Origin: Moanibacter sp965226025
GTDB lineage: Bacteria; Verrucomicrobiota; Verrucomicrobiia; Opitutales; UBA2987
Length of the DNA stretch: 64,000 nt
Reading direction: 5' to 3'
Assembly: GCA_965226025.1 (NCBI GenBank)
Contig: CBDDCD010000002.1
Coordinates: forward strand, 868,001-932,000
The notes beneath the pieces were generated by a model. It was not told the DNA's origin. It made no database searches and saw nothing but the letters and a program-made list of their open reading frames with translations. This document shows positions 16,181 to 25,416 of the stretch, piece by piece. The stretch's first letter is position 1. Each line of letters opens with the position of its first letter. The position numbers and the translations under genes were made by a program.

Positions 16181-17463
16181 TCACTGGCGCCGCCTCCGGA
16201 ATCGGCCTCGCCGTATCAAGGAAATTGGTCGACGTCGGCTGTCGAGTCTACGGCCTGGGCGGAAACTATGCCGACACGCCCTACAGCCATGAATACTTTA
16301 TTCCGACCCCTTGCGAACTGACCCAGATCGAATCCATTAAGGAGAAAGTCGAGGAGATCCTGGCCAAAGAGGGCGGCATCTTTATTTTGGTCAACAACGC
16401 GAAATATTTCGGAACCAAGCCCTTTCTCGAAGAGGTCAATCTGGCCGAGTTCGAAACCGTTCTCAAAGTAAACCTTCTCTGTCCTTTGGTCCTGACGCGC
16501 TTGGCGCTGCCCAGCTTGGAGAGGTTGCAGGGTTTCGTGATTAATATCGCTTCCGGTTCCCCGGAATCCGCCCGTGGAGGTCCCGCCGGTGCGAGCGCGG
16601 CCGGTGGGCTGAGATGGATGGGAGAGTCGCTTTTTGAGGAATGTCGCGGTTCCGGTGTCAAAGTCACAACGATCTTTCCGCAGGCTAACCGATCGGGGCC
16701 CGCCCAGGGGGGCCGCCAAGCGGAGAGCTCGACCCAAACCATAATCGATCCCGAGGCGGTCGCCCAAGCCGTCGAAAGGGTGGTGCGAGAATCCGACGGT
16801 AACGTGATCACCGAGATTGTCATTCGTCCACAGCGACTCACCGAAAAGCCGATACCCGATCCCCTTCACATTCCCTTCCCGGCGATTCCCAAAGAGATCA
16901 CTCCGGATCGGCCGCTACCCACTCTACGGGCGCTCGCCGAAACCGAAGAGGCGATAAGCAGCGCCGCAAAGAAAGCGAGAAATGCATCGAAAGAGCGCCT
17001 ACCGAAAAGGCCCAAGGGGGTTGCAGCAAAGCAAACAGATGACGCAGGCGTAGCCAAGAGGAAGACCTCCGACCGCAAGTCCACCCGATCCCAACCCGAG
17101 GCTCGAAAGACCGAAGAACAAACTCCCGACATTAAATTGAAGAGGCCTCCCGAATTGAAAGTAGCTGGAGAGACCCCGGCCAAAGGAGCGACTGGGAAAG
17201 GGACCAAGCCAGTCCCACGGAAAGGGGCAGGGGAGACGGCCAAAAGGAAATCGGCCGATTCTGCAAAACGGAAGTCGCCGGCACGGAAGAGATCGCCTTC
17301 CCAAGCCGCGCCCATAGCAACCTCCACCTCTGCGAAGAGCGAAACGGCACCTCAAGAGACGACTCCCTCCTCGCAGACCGCCCATCGCCCTCTACGATCG
17401 AGAAGGAATAAGAGCCCCGTCCCCAGAACGCACCGCAGGATCACCCCTGGTCCATCGTCCTAG
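16165..17463 (+). CDS. SDR-fold protein with lost catalytic residues and histone-H1-like tail
   Basis: 432 residues in two parts. Residues 1-250 are a short-chain dehydrogenase/reductase: the NAD(P) motif TGAASGIGLA is intact, the NNAG motif reads NNAK, and where the Tyr-x3-Lys active site should follow the IASGS strand the sequence is GGPAGASAAGGLRWM, so both Tyr and Lys are missing. Residues 270-432 are low complexity, rich in Lys, Arg, Pro, Ala, Ser and Thr (AKKARNASKERLPKRPKG, ETAKRKSADSAKRKSPARKR), like a histone H1 tail. Likely non-catalytic and nucleic-acid-binding (inference). Overlaps the radical SAM gene by 16 nt. Confidence 0.8.
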   Translation: MDVAIVTGAASGIGLAVSRKLVDVGCRVYGLGGNYADTPYSHEYFIPTPCELTQIESIKEKVEEILAKEGGIFILVNNAKYFGTKPFLEEVNLAEFETVLKVNLLCPLVLTRLALPSLERLQGFVINIASGSPESARGGPAGASAAGGLRWMGESLFEECRGSGVKVTTIFPQANRSGPAQGGRQAESSTQTIIDPEAVAQAVERVVRESDGNVITEIVIRPQRLTEKPIPDPLHIPFPAIPKEITPDRPLPTLRALAETEEAISSAAKKARNASKERLPKRPKGVAAKQTDDAGVAKRKTSDRKSTRSQPEARKTEEQTPDIKLKRPPELKVAGETPAKGATGKGTKPVPRKGAGETAKRKSADSAKRKSPARKRSPSQAAPIATSTSAKSETAPQETTPSSQTAHRPLRSRRNKSPVPRTHRRITPGPSS

Positions 17464-17909
17464 CTGGAATCCTAACAGAACCCCACCTTAAGCGTGGGGG
17501 ATTCAGGGAGAACATCATCTCCGTTCCTTCTTTCACGTTCACGTAGTCTCCTATCCCACGGGCTCGCCCCGTGGTCTCTAAGGCTTCTCGGTTACCCTAC
17601 GGCATTGTTCCCTCTTTCATCTGATCCCCCAAGCTCGTTCTGGGGAGAATTCAGGTTTCCCGGCTGGCCCGCTTTTTTGCGGCTAGGACTCTGTCGGACT
17701 TTGAATTTCGCAACCTCGCGGAGGTTCGGATTCAACGGTGAAGGGTGCAAATCTAGACCAAGTCCATGCCGACAGATTCCTTGCATGCGATTCGAAGATC
17801 CTGATCCTGATCCTGCTCAGCGTGAACAGACCGGAATTTCCCCGTTGACCCGTCGATATGACAACACAATCTTTTCACGCCTCTAAAAAGCGCTGACCAA
17901 ACTATCTCC
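17464..17909. other. Hairpin-rich intergenic region upstream of miaB
   Basis: About 450 bp without a credible gene. It holds small GC-rich hairpins at 17478-17497 (CCCCAC and GTGGGG), 17556-17574 (CCACGGG and CCCGTGG) and 17627-17645 (CCCC and GGGG), then the inverted-repeat element copy 2. A 130-codon frame here shows no protein character. Confidence 0.6.
17683..17783. repeat. CTAG-ended inverted-repeat element, copy 2
   Basis: Begins CTAGGACTCTGTCGG and ends CCGACAGATTCCTTG, 101 bp. The interior contains TTTGAATTTCGCAACCTC, related to the other members. Lies upstream of miaB. Confidence 0.8.
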
Positions 17910-19325
17910 ATGAACCGGGTATACCTGAAGACCTACGGCTGCCAGATGAACGTGAGGGATTCCGAGGCGGTGGCGGCGATGCTGCGCCATCGCGGCTACA
18001 GCGTGGTCGAAAATGAGAACGAAGCGGACGTAGTCCTGCTCAATACCTGTGCGGTGCGCGACCAGTCCGAACAGAAAGCGATTGGAAAGACCGGCTACCT
18101 GGCAAAGCGGAAACAGCGGGACCCGAATTTCGTTATCGGGATCCTCGGCTGCATGGCCCAGAATCGGGGTACTTCCCTGCTCGAGCGTCTTCCCGATCTC
18201 GACCTTCTAGTCGGCACGCAGAAATTTCACCGGGTCCCCGACCATCTCGACAACCTTCTGACGGCTCTCCGGGGACAGGGTCCGAGGCCAGATACGATCG
18301 TCGATCTGGAAGAGGAAGCGGGCTCCCAGAACACAATCCGGGCACACGAGGAGGGCAAGCGAAAGGTGAGCGCCTTCGTCTCCATCATGCAGGGTTGCAA
18401 CATGAAGTGCTCCTTCTGCATCGTGCCGAAGACGCGGGGTCCCGAGCGCTGTCGATCGATCGAGGACGTTGTCGAGGAAGTTGAGGAATTGGCTGCCGCG
18501 GGAACTCGGGAGGTGACTCTCCTCGGACAGATCGTCACCAGTTATGGCAGAGGGGAGATACCAGGAAGGGAAGGAAAGGGTCCTTTTGTGCAGCTCCTCG
18601 AGGCGGTGAGCAGGGTAGGGGGCATCGAGCGTATCCGTTTTACTTCTCCCCATCCTCTCGGCTTCAGGAGGGATCTCGTGGAGGCCTACGGACGCCTTCC
18701 AAAACTCTGCGAGTACGTCCATCTTCCCCTCCAGAGCGGCTCCAATCGAATCCTCAAGGCCATGAAGCGACCGTATTCTCGTGAGCGTTATCTCGAGATC
18801 GTCAAGGCGCTTCGGGCGGTCGAGCCCGAAATCTACCTCTCGACCGACGTGATCGTTGGGTTTCCGGGAGAGACGGAGAAAGACTTCGCGCTCACCCGAA
18901 CATTCTTCGAGGAGATCGGCTTCGATATGGCCTACATTTTCAAGTACAGCATACGGAGCGGAACCCCTTCCGCCGAAATGGACAGCCAAGTGCCTAAGGA
19001 GGTTAAGGAGGAGCGCAATCAGATCCTCCTTAAAACCCTGGAGAGCAGCTCCATGCGCCGCAATCGCACCCTCGTCGGCACTACCCAGGAAATCCTTGTG
19101 GAAGGCCCCGCCCGCCGAGGGAAGAATGTCTATACAGGAAGAACACGCGGCAACCGCAAGGCCGTATTCGAAGGACAGGTTCGACTGGTCGGCGAACTGG
19201 TTCCCCTCAAGATCGAAGGCGCGACCGTCAGCACCCTACACGGATCGCTTCCGCTTGTCGGAGTAGATGAGATTGGCGAATCGCCTATTCAGGCTTCCGC
19301 CCGGCAACCCGTCGCAATTACCTGA
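17910..19325 (+). CDS. miaB: tRNA-2-methylthio-N6-dimethylallyladenosine synthase
   Basis: Radical SAM methylthiotransferase acting at A37 of tRNA. 471 residues in three domains. N-terminal MTTase domain has the auxiliary cluster cysteines in KTYGCQMNVRDSE, NTCAVRDQSEQKA and GCMAQ. The radical SAM motif is GCNMKCSFCIVPKTRG near residue 160. The C-terminal TRAM domain runs from about residue 395 (LVEGPARRGKNVYTGRTRGN). Complete, with a start ATG preceded by no strong ribosome site. Stands alone on the plus strand before a membrane protein gene 40 nt downstream. Confidence 0.95.
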   Translation: MNRVYLKTYGCQMNVRDSEAVAAMLRHRGYSVVENENEADVVLLNTCAVRDQSEQKAIGKTGYLAKRKQRDPNFVIGILGCMAQNRGTSLLERLPDLDLLVGTQKFHRVPDHLDNLLTALRGQGPRPDTIVDLEEEAGSQNTIRAHEEGKRKVSAFVSIMQGCNMKCSFCIVPKTRGPERCRSIEDVVEEVEELAAAGTREVTLLGQIVTSYGRGEIPGREGKGPFVQLLEAVSRVGGIERIRFTSPHPLGFRRDLVEAYGRLPKLCEYVHLPLQSGSNRILKAMKRPYSRERYLEIVKALRAVEPEIYLSTDVIVGFPGETEKDFALTRTFFEEIGFDMAYIFKYSIRSGTPSAEMDSQVPKEVKEERNQILLKTLESSSMRRNRTLVGTTQEILVEGPARRGKNVYTGRTRGNRKAVFEGQVRLVGELVPLKIEGATVSTLHGSLPLVGVDEIGESPIQASARQPVAIT

Positions 19326-19365
19326 ATCAATCTTTACTCTTAATCGTAGAGCCCCCCGAAAATCG

Positions 19366-19902
19366 ATGTCCCTGTTCACCGCCACACTCATCACCGGTCT
19401 TTTTCTAATCCTCGTCGGAGGGCTCCTCATCTGGTATGGGGTGCCGTTCGGCCCGGTAGCCAAGAAATCCCTCCGCTCCTTTCCCGTTACCCTAGTCACA
19501 ATGGGTCTAGCGGCAGGGTGGTTCCTCTATCATGTGGCTCACCTGGGCGAAGCCGATTTCGGGAAGTACAAAGAGTTTCTCTTTATCTTTTTTCTGGCCA
19601 TTGCGGTTTTCGCCTTTTCCCACGCCAAGGACTTTCTAGCGGTGCGAGGCGGGGCGGTTCTGGTGATGTTGGCAGCCAAGGTCCTTCTCGACGCCGCCTA
19701 CATGCAAGAGCCGCGCAGCCGCCTCTTCATGGTCAGTTTCGTCTATCTCTGCATCATCGCCGCTCTCTACCTGGGGACCGTTCCCTACCGGTTGCGCGAC
19801 TTGTTCGATTGGCTCTTCGCCCACCACAAACGAGCCAAGCTTCTCGGTTACTTTTTCGGTCTCTATGGTGTTCTGCTTTGCGGGGTGGCTTTTGCGTATT
19901 AA
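19366..19902 (+). CDS. Six-helix membrane protein, unknown function
   Basis: 178 residues from ATG 19366; an in-frame ATG at 19267 would lie inside miaB. Hydrophobic throughout, with helices at about residues 3-25, 37-57, 66-85, 90-107, 122-142 and 158-178. Charged loops are short (FGPVAKKSLRSFPV, AHHKRAKLLG). I do not recognise the family. The 40-nt gap from miaB suggests a shared transcript. Confidence 0.75.
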   Translation: MSLFTATLITGLFLILVGGLLIWYGVPFGPVAKKSLRSFPVTLVTMGLAAGWFLYHVAHLGEADFGKYKEFLFIFFLAIAVFAFSHAKDFLAVRGGAVLVMLAAKVLLDAAYMQEPRSRLFMVSFVYLCIIAALYLGTVPYRLRDLFDWLFAHHKRAKLLGYFFGLYGVLLCGVAFAY

Positions 19903-20033
19903 ATGCATCAAATCTACCGCCTGCGAGCGGATCCTACTATCCATCAGACTCTAGCCAACTTAGAATTCAGCGGAGCAAACCTCGTCCCGATCCTCGTCGA
20001 TTTACTGCGGCCTGTGCAGGAATTCGGTGGTTC

Positions 20034-20062
20034 GCTCCCCCGGCCTCGTGCCGGGGTGGCGC
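20034..20062 (+). repeat. REP family 2, copy 1 (CCCCGG hairpin)
   Basis: GCTCCCCCGGCCTCGTGCCG then GGGTGGCGC. Folds as CCCCGGC, loop CTCGT, GCCGGGG. Other copies at 27129, 27611, 27779 (reverse) and 34449. About 55 bp upstream are two degenerate 12-bp units (AACCTCGTCCCG, ATCCTCGTCGAT) of a dispersed tandem repeat. Confidence 0.7.
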
Positions 20063-20162
20063 TGATTCTATGCCACAAAAACGCCATCCCGAAGCGAGGC
20101 CTGGAGAGCCGCCACCCGCGGGAATCTAACCTGAGTTTGTCGGGCTATTCGACAGCAGAACC

Positions 20163-21653
20163 ATGAGCTTCATACTCGCTCTCGACCAAGGCACGACGAG
20201 TTCACGAGCCATCCTGTTCGACCTTGAAGGATCAATAGAGGCCGTCGCCCAGGAGGAGTTTCCCCAACACTTTCCCGAGCCCGGCTGGGTCGAACACGAT
20301 CCCCTCCAGATCTGGGAATCGCAGCGCCGGGTAGCGCAGAAGGTACTCGCGGAAGCGCGGCTCAACAGCAGCGACATCGCAGCGATTGGCATAACCAACC
20401 AAAGGGAGACGGCAATTGTCTGGGAGAGAGAGTCAGGGCTCCCCGTCTCCAACGCCATCGTCTGGCAGGACCGCCGGACCGCGGCTACCTGCGAGAAACT
20501 GAATTCCGAGGGGCACCTGGCCTCTATTCGGGAAAAGACAGGTCTTCTTCTCGACCCCTACTTCTCCGGAACCAAGGTGAAATGGATTCTCGACCATGTC
20601 GACGGCGCCAAGGCAAAGGCCATCGAAGGTAAACTCGCCTTCGGCACCGTCGATTCGTGGCTCATCTGGAAATTGACGGATGGACGCCTTCACATCACCG
20701 ACGCCACCAACGCCTCCCGCACCCTCCTCTACAACATTCACACCAGCGACTGGGACGACGAGCTTCTCGATATTCTAAGCATCCCAAGATCCATGCTCCC
20801 GGAAGTGCGCACCTCTTCCGAAGTCTATGGCGAAATCAGCGGAATCGATTCACTGAAAGGAGTCTCCGTGGGCGGTATCGCCGGCGATCAACAAGCCGCC
20901 CTTTTCGGCCAGGCCTGCTTTGAGCCAGGAATGGCCAAAAATACCTACGGGACCGGCTGCTTCCTCCTCATGAACACCGGCCGTGAGTCTGTCGCCTCGG
21001 AAAATAACCTGCTCACCACAGTGGCATGGAAAATCGGAGAGCGGGCCGAGTACGCTCTGGAAGGAAGCGTCTTCGTAGGAGGCGCCGTCATTCAGTGGCT
21101 GCGCGATGAACTCGGCATTATCAGGAGTGCGCCCGAGGTCGAAGCGCTCGCTTCGTCCGTTCCCGATTCGGGCGGCGCTTTTCTAGTTCCCGCCTTCACC
21201 GGTCTCGGCGCCCCTCACTGGGATCCCTACGCCCGCGGGACCCTCATCGGCATCACCCGAGGAACCTCCGCCGCCCACATCGCTCGAGCCGCCCTCGACT
21301 CCATAGCCTTCCAATCGGCCGACGTCCTCGATGCCATGCAGAAGGACGCCAAAGTCGACCTCGGCGAGACCCGCGTCGACGGCGGCGCCTGCCGCAATGA
21401 CCTCCTCATGCAATTCCAGGCCGACCTCCTGCAAGTTCCCGTCGTGAGACCCAAGGTCACCGAAACCACTGCCCTCGGCGCCGCCTACCTGGCAGGCCTC
21501 GCTTCCGGTTTCTGGGAGAGCACCGATACCATCGCCCGCCAGTGGAGCATCGACCGGACTTTCGAACCGCGGCGCTCCAAGGATGAGATGGATGCTCTGC
21601 GCAACGACTGGAACCGCGCCGTGGAACGCGCCAAAGGATGGGCTGTGGGTTGA
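20163..21653 (+). CDS. glpK: Glycerol kinase
   Basis: Phosphorylates glycerol to sn-glycerol 3-phosphate with ATP. 496 residues, family length. FGGY-kinase fold: ALDQGTTSSRAILFD at the start, WERESGLPVSNAIVWQDRRT near residue 90, and the ATP-site signature GGVAGDQQAALFGQ-type sequence (VGGIAGDQQAALFGQACFEP) near residue 240. Also NTYGTGCFLLMNTG and ATALGAAYLAGLA-type TALGAAYLAGLASGFW. No transporter or dehydrogenase partner lies next to it. A REP family 1 copy follows. Confidence 0.96.
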   Translation: MSFILALDQGTTSSRAILFDLEGSIEAVAQEEFPQHFPEPGWVEHDPLQIWESQRRVAQKVLAEARLNSSDIAAIGITNQRETAIVWERESGLPVSNAIVWQDRRTAATCEKLNSEGHLASIREKTGLLLDPYFSGTKVKWILDHVDGAKAKAIEGKLAFGTVDSWLIWKLTDGRLHITDATNASRTLLYNIHTSDWDDELLDILSIPRSMLPEVRTSSEVYGEISGIDSLKGVSVGGIAGDQQAALFGQACFEPGMAKNTYGTGCFLLMNTGRESVASENNLLTTVAWKIGERAEYALEGSVFVGGAVIQWLRDELGIIRSAPEVEALASSVPDSGGAFLVPAFTGLGAPHWDPYARGTLIGITRGTSAAHIARAALDSIAFQSADVLDAMQKDAKVDLGETRVDGGACRNDLLMQFQADLLQVPVVRPKVTETTALGAAYLAGLASGFWESTDTIARQWSIDRTFEPRRSKDEMDALRNDWNRAVERAKGWAVG

Positions 21654-21750
21654 AGAGAGAGTTCCCACCGGTTCGACGGAGACTCACACCTCAGATGATG
21701 AAGAACCCCACTGCACGGACGTCTCCCGTTGAGTAGGTTCGGCCGTAGGA

Positions 21751-21779
21751 GGGTAGGGCGTGGCCTCCGGACGCGCCGC
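21751..21779 (-). repeat. REP family 1, single reverse copy
   Basis: GGTAGGGCGTGGCCTCCGGA then CGCGCCGC, identical to the reverse complement of the 6333 unit, about 100 bp after glpK in the convergent gap with the kinase-like gene. Confidence 0.8.
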
Positions 21780-21894
21780 ACGCACTGTCGATAACTGCAG
21801 GTAACGACGAATGCTTTTCAGTAGTCGTTCTTCGAAGCCCTCCTCCCCGAGCGATCCACTTCCATCGAACACCTCGAATGAACCATCTGCGAAG

Positions 21895-22557
21895 TCAATA
21901 AGCCTTGTTACGGTCCAAGACCTCAAATACCCTATCGTAATTCCCGGCCCAATCCCGGTGCGCATCAACCAGTTCCAGTTTCCTGAAGGGGCACTGATTC
22001 CACAGCTTCTCCGTAACTTCCCGCCAGAACCTCCAGAATTCCAGATAGCCTTCGAAATCGCTGATCCCCCGCTCCCGAAACCACGGATAGGCAAGATCCC
22101 GTTTCAGGATCGAATTCATCCACTCTTCTCCCCGCACCTCCTGCGCTCTTTGGATACCATCATCCGTTGACGAATGGCGGAAGTTGATCAGGACAGGGTT
22201 CAGCGGTTGCAAAGTCTCGACTGTACGCCGATTGACCTGAAAAAAATCCTCTACCGAAAAACCGGAGTAGATGATAAAGACACCGACGTTGATCCAGAAT
22301 CGGTTGTCGATCAGATCGACCTGGTCTGAGTCTCTCTTTCGTTCGACGAACCCTATCCATTGCTCGAGATACCGCTCGCCGACCTCCACCGAATAAGGTG
22401 CGCCATAGTCGATGACGATGGGATGATCCTCCGAGTTCTCATGGTGGCTTTTAGCCGGAACGCCTTTGGCGACAAACGCTTTTTCAAGATGCACTGAAAG
22501 GGTGGATTTGCCGGAACACGGCAGCCCTTCTATCAGAACGAGCTTGGTCTTGATCAT
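21895..22557 (-). CDS. P-loop kinase-like protein
   Basis: 220 residues. Walker A LIEGLPCSGKSTLSVHL starts at residue 7, as in small-molecule kinases and AAA_33-type ATPases; DNRFWINVGVFII may contribute the acidic metal site. The rest has no motif I recognise. It follows the GNAT gene by 9 nt, which in turn follows the methyltransferase remnant, so the three probably form one minus-strand unit, possibly for modification or resistance. Substrate unknown. Confidence 0.7.
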   Translation of the reverse strand: MIKTKLVLIEGLPCSGKSTLSVHLEKAFVAKGVPAKSHHENSEDHPIVIDYGAPYSVEVGERYLEQWIGFVERKRDSDQVDLIDNRFWINVGVFIIYSGFSVEDFFQVNRRTVETLQPLNPVLINFRHSSTDDGIQRAQEVRGEEWMNSILKRDLAYPWFRERGISDFEGYLEFWRFWREVTEKLWNQCPFRKLELVDAHRDWAGNYDRVFEVLDRNKAY

Positions 22558-22566
22558 CGGGCGATA

Positions 22567-23346
22567 CTAAACACGCGGGTAACTCAGAATCTTCGCTCTC
22601 TTTGGATCCCGAAATCCCAGCTTCTCGGCGGTCTTAACGGACGCGATATTATCCACGCTGCAGCTCCAACGGATTCGATAACCCATCCTCAGGCAATATG
22701 CGATTAAGTGAGCGCAAATTAGGGTCGCGTATCCCTTCCTTCGGTGTTCTCGGTCGGTCACCAATCCGATCTCTGCTAAGCCAAAACCCAAAAAAGCAGC
22801 GTACGACTCAGACAACGGTTGATTGCCGTCACACAGGGCGAATCCGAAACCTGACTTGTTGAATTGTTCGAAATTCCCGTAGATTGATTGCATGAGTTCC
22901 CCCCAGGCACACCGCTCCAACAAGTGTCCATCAATCGAAGCCATACGCAGATTTCCCAACCCATCTTTAAGAAACCAATCATAGAAATCGACCTCCTGGG
23001 GATGCTCCAAGTACTCCTGCGATTCTTCAACACGATCGAATCCCCATGGAGGTTGCCAACTATCCCACGAATCGGGCCAGTAGAGATCGGCGGCTGTATT
23101 CTGTCTGATTCGACCCAACGCTGATGCCAGGAATTCAGAATCGGTCTCGCCTGCATAACATACGTTGTTCCTAAACCTTATATGGAGCACTGCCCTAGTG
23201 GGCCAAACGAGGCTATCCACATAAACCGACGAAGGATGAGCCTGCTTGAGTGCGGAGTAGACAATCGGATTGTTTGAAGTTAATTCTCCGAACAGTCTGA
23301 CTAGCTGAGGGTCGGATGTATCCTGGGCTTTTTCCGGTGCCTTCAC
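22567..23346 (-). CDS. GNAT-family N-acetyltransferase
   Basis: 260 residues from GTG 23346, which lies 14 nt past the methyltransferase stop and has GGGA upstream; a longer frame from ATG 23442 would overlap that gene by 80 nt. The acetyl-CoA fold is C-terminal: LAEIGLVTDREHRRKGYATL near residue 200 holds the Arg/Gln-x-x-Gly-x-Gly/Ala loop (RRKGYA), followed by VDNIASVKTAEKLGF. The N-terminal 170 residues are a separate domain typical of two-domain GNAT proteins. Acceptor unknown. Confidence 0.75.
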   Translation of the reverse strand: MKAPEKAQDTSDPQLVRLFGELTSNNPIVYSALKQAHPSSVYVDSLVWPTRAVLHIRFRNNVCYAGETDSEFLASALGRIRQNTAADLYWPDSWDSWQPPWGFDRVEESQEYLEHPQEVDFYDWFLKDGLGNLRMASIDGHLLERCAWGELMQSIYGNFEQFNKSGFGFALCDGNQPLSESYAAFLGFGLAEIGLVTDREHRRKGYATLICAHLIAYCLRMGYRIRWSCSVDNIASVKTAEKLGFRDPKRAKILSYPRV

Positions 23347-23362
23347 GATTCTATCCCAGCGA

Positions 23363-24040
23363 TCATAAATAGTAAGATATCGGAACTTCTCCCGTCTTTT
23401 CGGCAAGGAGCATGAAATGCCGAACGAATTCCTCACGGTCATTCAGCACCATGGTGATAAACTCGAGCGTGAAGGCCCGCGAACGCTCATCCATTTCCCG
23501 AGGATGGCACGCCTCGAGAGTCGAGCGAATAGCATCCAGCCAGAATTCCCTGCTCTTGGGATGCCCTTCGCAGTGGTGAACCCGAATACCTTCGTTCTTT
23601 TCAAAATGGTTTCTCCACCAATCCGGAGAATGGACTCCGAGATAGGCGGGAGAATCGATCAGGAACTCTTTCGGAGTGTCCGAATTCATCTCCTCGGCGT
23701 AACAGGGCGCCCCAATGCAGAAACGACCACCCTTCCGAACGAATTGAGACAGGTACCCGAGATTAAAGTCATCCGTCCCGAAGTAGAAATACGCGTTCAT
23801 GGAAAATACCGCGTCAAAAAAATCCTTCGGAAACGGCAAATTCCAAGCGTCCGCCTTAACAGGCAGAACCTTATCCTCAACATTCGATCTCTTCGATTCG
23901 GATGAAATCACCGAGCCGGAAAGGCTCTTATCCACGGCGAAGACCTTAACCCCGTATTCCTTCGCCAGATAGTATCCCTCAATGCCAGCAGTTTTCTGGC
24001 TATCCTCAAGGTCAATCGGAATCGGGTCCAGGTCTGGTGC
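23363..24040 (-). pseudogene. SAM-dependent methyltransferase, 5' truncated
   Basis: The open frame runs from just after a TGA near 24040 to the stop at 23363. Recognisable parts are GIEGYYLAKEYGVKVFAVDK (end of motif I and motif II region), then VLPVKADAWNLPFPKDFFDA, NAYFYFGTDDFNLGYLSQFV and RKGGRFCIGAP, as in class I methyltransferases of the cyclopropane-synthase-like group. The part that should read as the glycine-rich SAM loop is LEDSQKTAGIEG, and nothing of the N-terminus remains. A REP family 1 copy with an insertion (24053-24114) sits at the broken end. A short form could start at GTG 23935, but without the SAM loop activity is unlikely. Confidence 0.65.
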
Positions 24041-24052
24041 TCACTACAAACT

Positions 24053-24221
24053 GCGGCGCGTCCGGCACACCTCGGCGTAACCTCGGCGAAGACGGGCGGC
24101 CACGCCCTACCACCTGCCGGTGAGTCTTACCCTTCGACGATCACGAACCTGACAGATCGAACCTACGTAAGATAGCCAGATCAGCCGATGGAGGGTAGGG
24201 CGTGGCCGCCGGACGCGCCGC
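24053..24221. repeat. REP family 1, inverted pair, one copy interrupted
   Basis: Forward copy 24053-24114 is split after GCGGCGCGTCCGG by a 30-bp insertion (24066-24095) and resumes with GCGGCCACGCCCTACCACC. Reverse copy 24193-24221 is intact. The insertion contains two CCTCGGCG-type units (ACCTCGGCGTA, ACCTCGGCGAA), so it may have grown by slippage. Confidence 0.75.
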
Positions 24222-24282
24222 AAAAGCTGCAAAGATTAATCAGAAAATTTCCCTTTTCTACTTGCCATTCACCTGCTATGAC

Positions 24283-24299
24283 ATACTTTCAGTAAGTAT
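24283..24299. promoter_or_regulatory. Small perfect inverted repeat upstream of the wax-synthase-like operon
   Basis: ATACTT, TCAGT, AAGTAT lies 30 nt before the first gene of the 24.3-26.3 kb operon in an AT-rich stretch that contains TTGCCA (24263-24268) as a possible -35 box. Could be an operator; no regulator can be named. Confidence 0.25.
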
Positions 24300-24329
24300 C
24301 GAAACTTTAGCATAAACGGGAACAGCGAG

Positions 24330-25416
24330 ATGGAACTATCAGACAAGGCCCTATCCTTACCAGAATCGAGCGGTCTAAGCCTAGCCGACTTCTGGCTGCG
24401 CTACTGGATTGGATTTCTCATTCATTTCCCGACTCTAATCGTGCTTCAGGGGTGGAAGACGTTAACGAATTTGGCCCGGTCGATTCTGACCTGGAACAGG
24501 CGTATCTCTCTCTATGAAGGGGAGCTGAAGCCGGGAATCCGAGCCGCCTCTTCGTGGTGGCTCGCCTGGGTGCTTCCGCTGGTCGCTACGGGAGGATTGA
24601 TCCTGGCGGGACCGAAACTGCCGAGCTGGGCGTTCATGTGGCTGCTGGCAATCGGGATTTTCTTCACCTGTAAGGGCCTGACGGTGTCGCGTTGGATGGG
24701 GAGGAGTGGCCGCTTCCACCCCAGTCGCTTGCTCGGTTACTGGCTGGCCTGGAATGGACGCGCACGCGTTCATGGGGAAGGATGGAGAGCTTTGCAAACA
24801 CGGGCCAGCTGAATGGATGAAGGGTTGTCTTGGTGTCCTGACTGGCGCCTGCCTGATCTGGGTGGTGGCGGGGCGGTTCTGGCCGACGCATCCAATTCTG
24901 ACCGGCTGGCTGGGAATGGCGGGAATCGTGATGCTTCTGCACTTCGGCCTCTTCGAGCTGCTGGCCCTGGGTTGGAGGAGCAGGGGAGTGCGGGCCCCTT
25001 CTCTCATGTGCTCGCCCATCGCTTCCCGCTCGATGGGAGAGTTCTGGGGCCGGCGCTGGAACACTGCTTTCCGGACCCTCGCTCACCAGTTCGTCTTCGC
25101 TCCCTTCTATTCCAGGATTGGTGGGCCCGGAGCCACCATGGCCGTGTTCCTGGCCTCGGGTCTAGTCCATGATGTCGTGATTTCGTTTCCCGCCGGTTCC
25201 GGATTCGGAATGCCAACGCTGTATTTCGGGATCCAAGGACTCGGTGTGCTTTTCGAGCGCTCGGAGGCCGGAAGGCGCCTCGGAGCGCGCCGCGGACTGT
25301 CCGGACGCCTTTTCGCCCTCGCGGCAGCGACTCTTCCAATCGGGCTTCTATTTCATTCCGCTTTCATTGAAAGAGTGATGATCCCTTTTCAACGATTCAT
25401 AGGAGGACTGTTGTGA
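24330..25416 (+). pseudogene. Wax-synthase-like membrane acyltransferase, frameshifted
   Basis: Two frames form one protein. Frame one (24330 to about 24744) encodes the N-terminal helices and ends in SRLLGYWLAW; frame two (from about 24745 to 25416) continues with WPGMDAHAFMG, the expected family motif, and later SGLVHDVVISFPAGSGFGMP then TLYFGIQGLGVLFER with the catalytic His. The join needs a one-base deletion near 24744 (or a two-base insertion). Family members make esters or transfer acyl groups at the membrane. Ribosome site GGGAAC precedes ATG 24330. Either a true frameshift or a sequencing error; if corrected, about 360 residues. Overlaps the next gene by ATGA. Confidence 0.75.
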
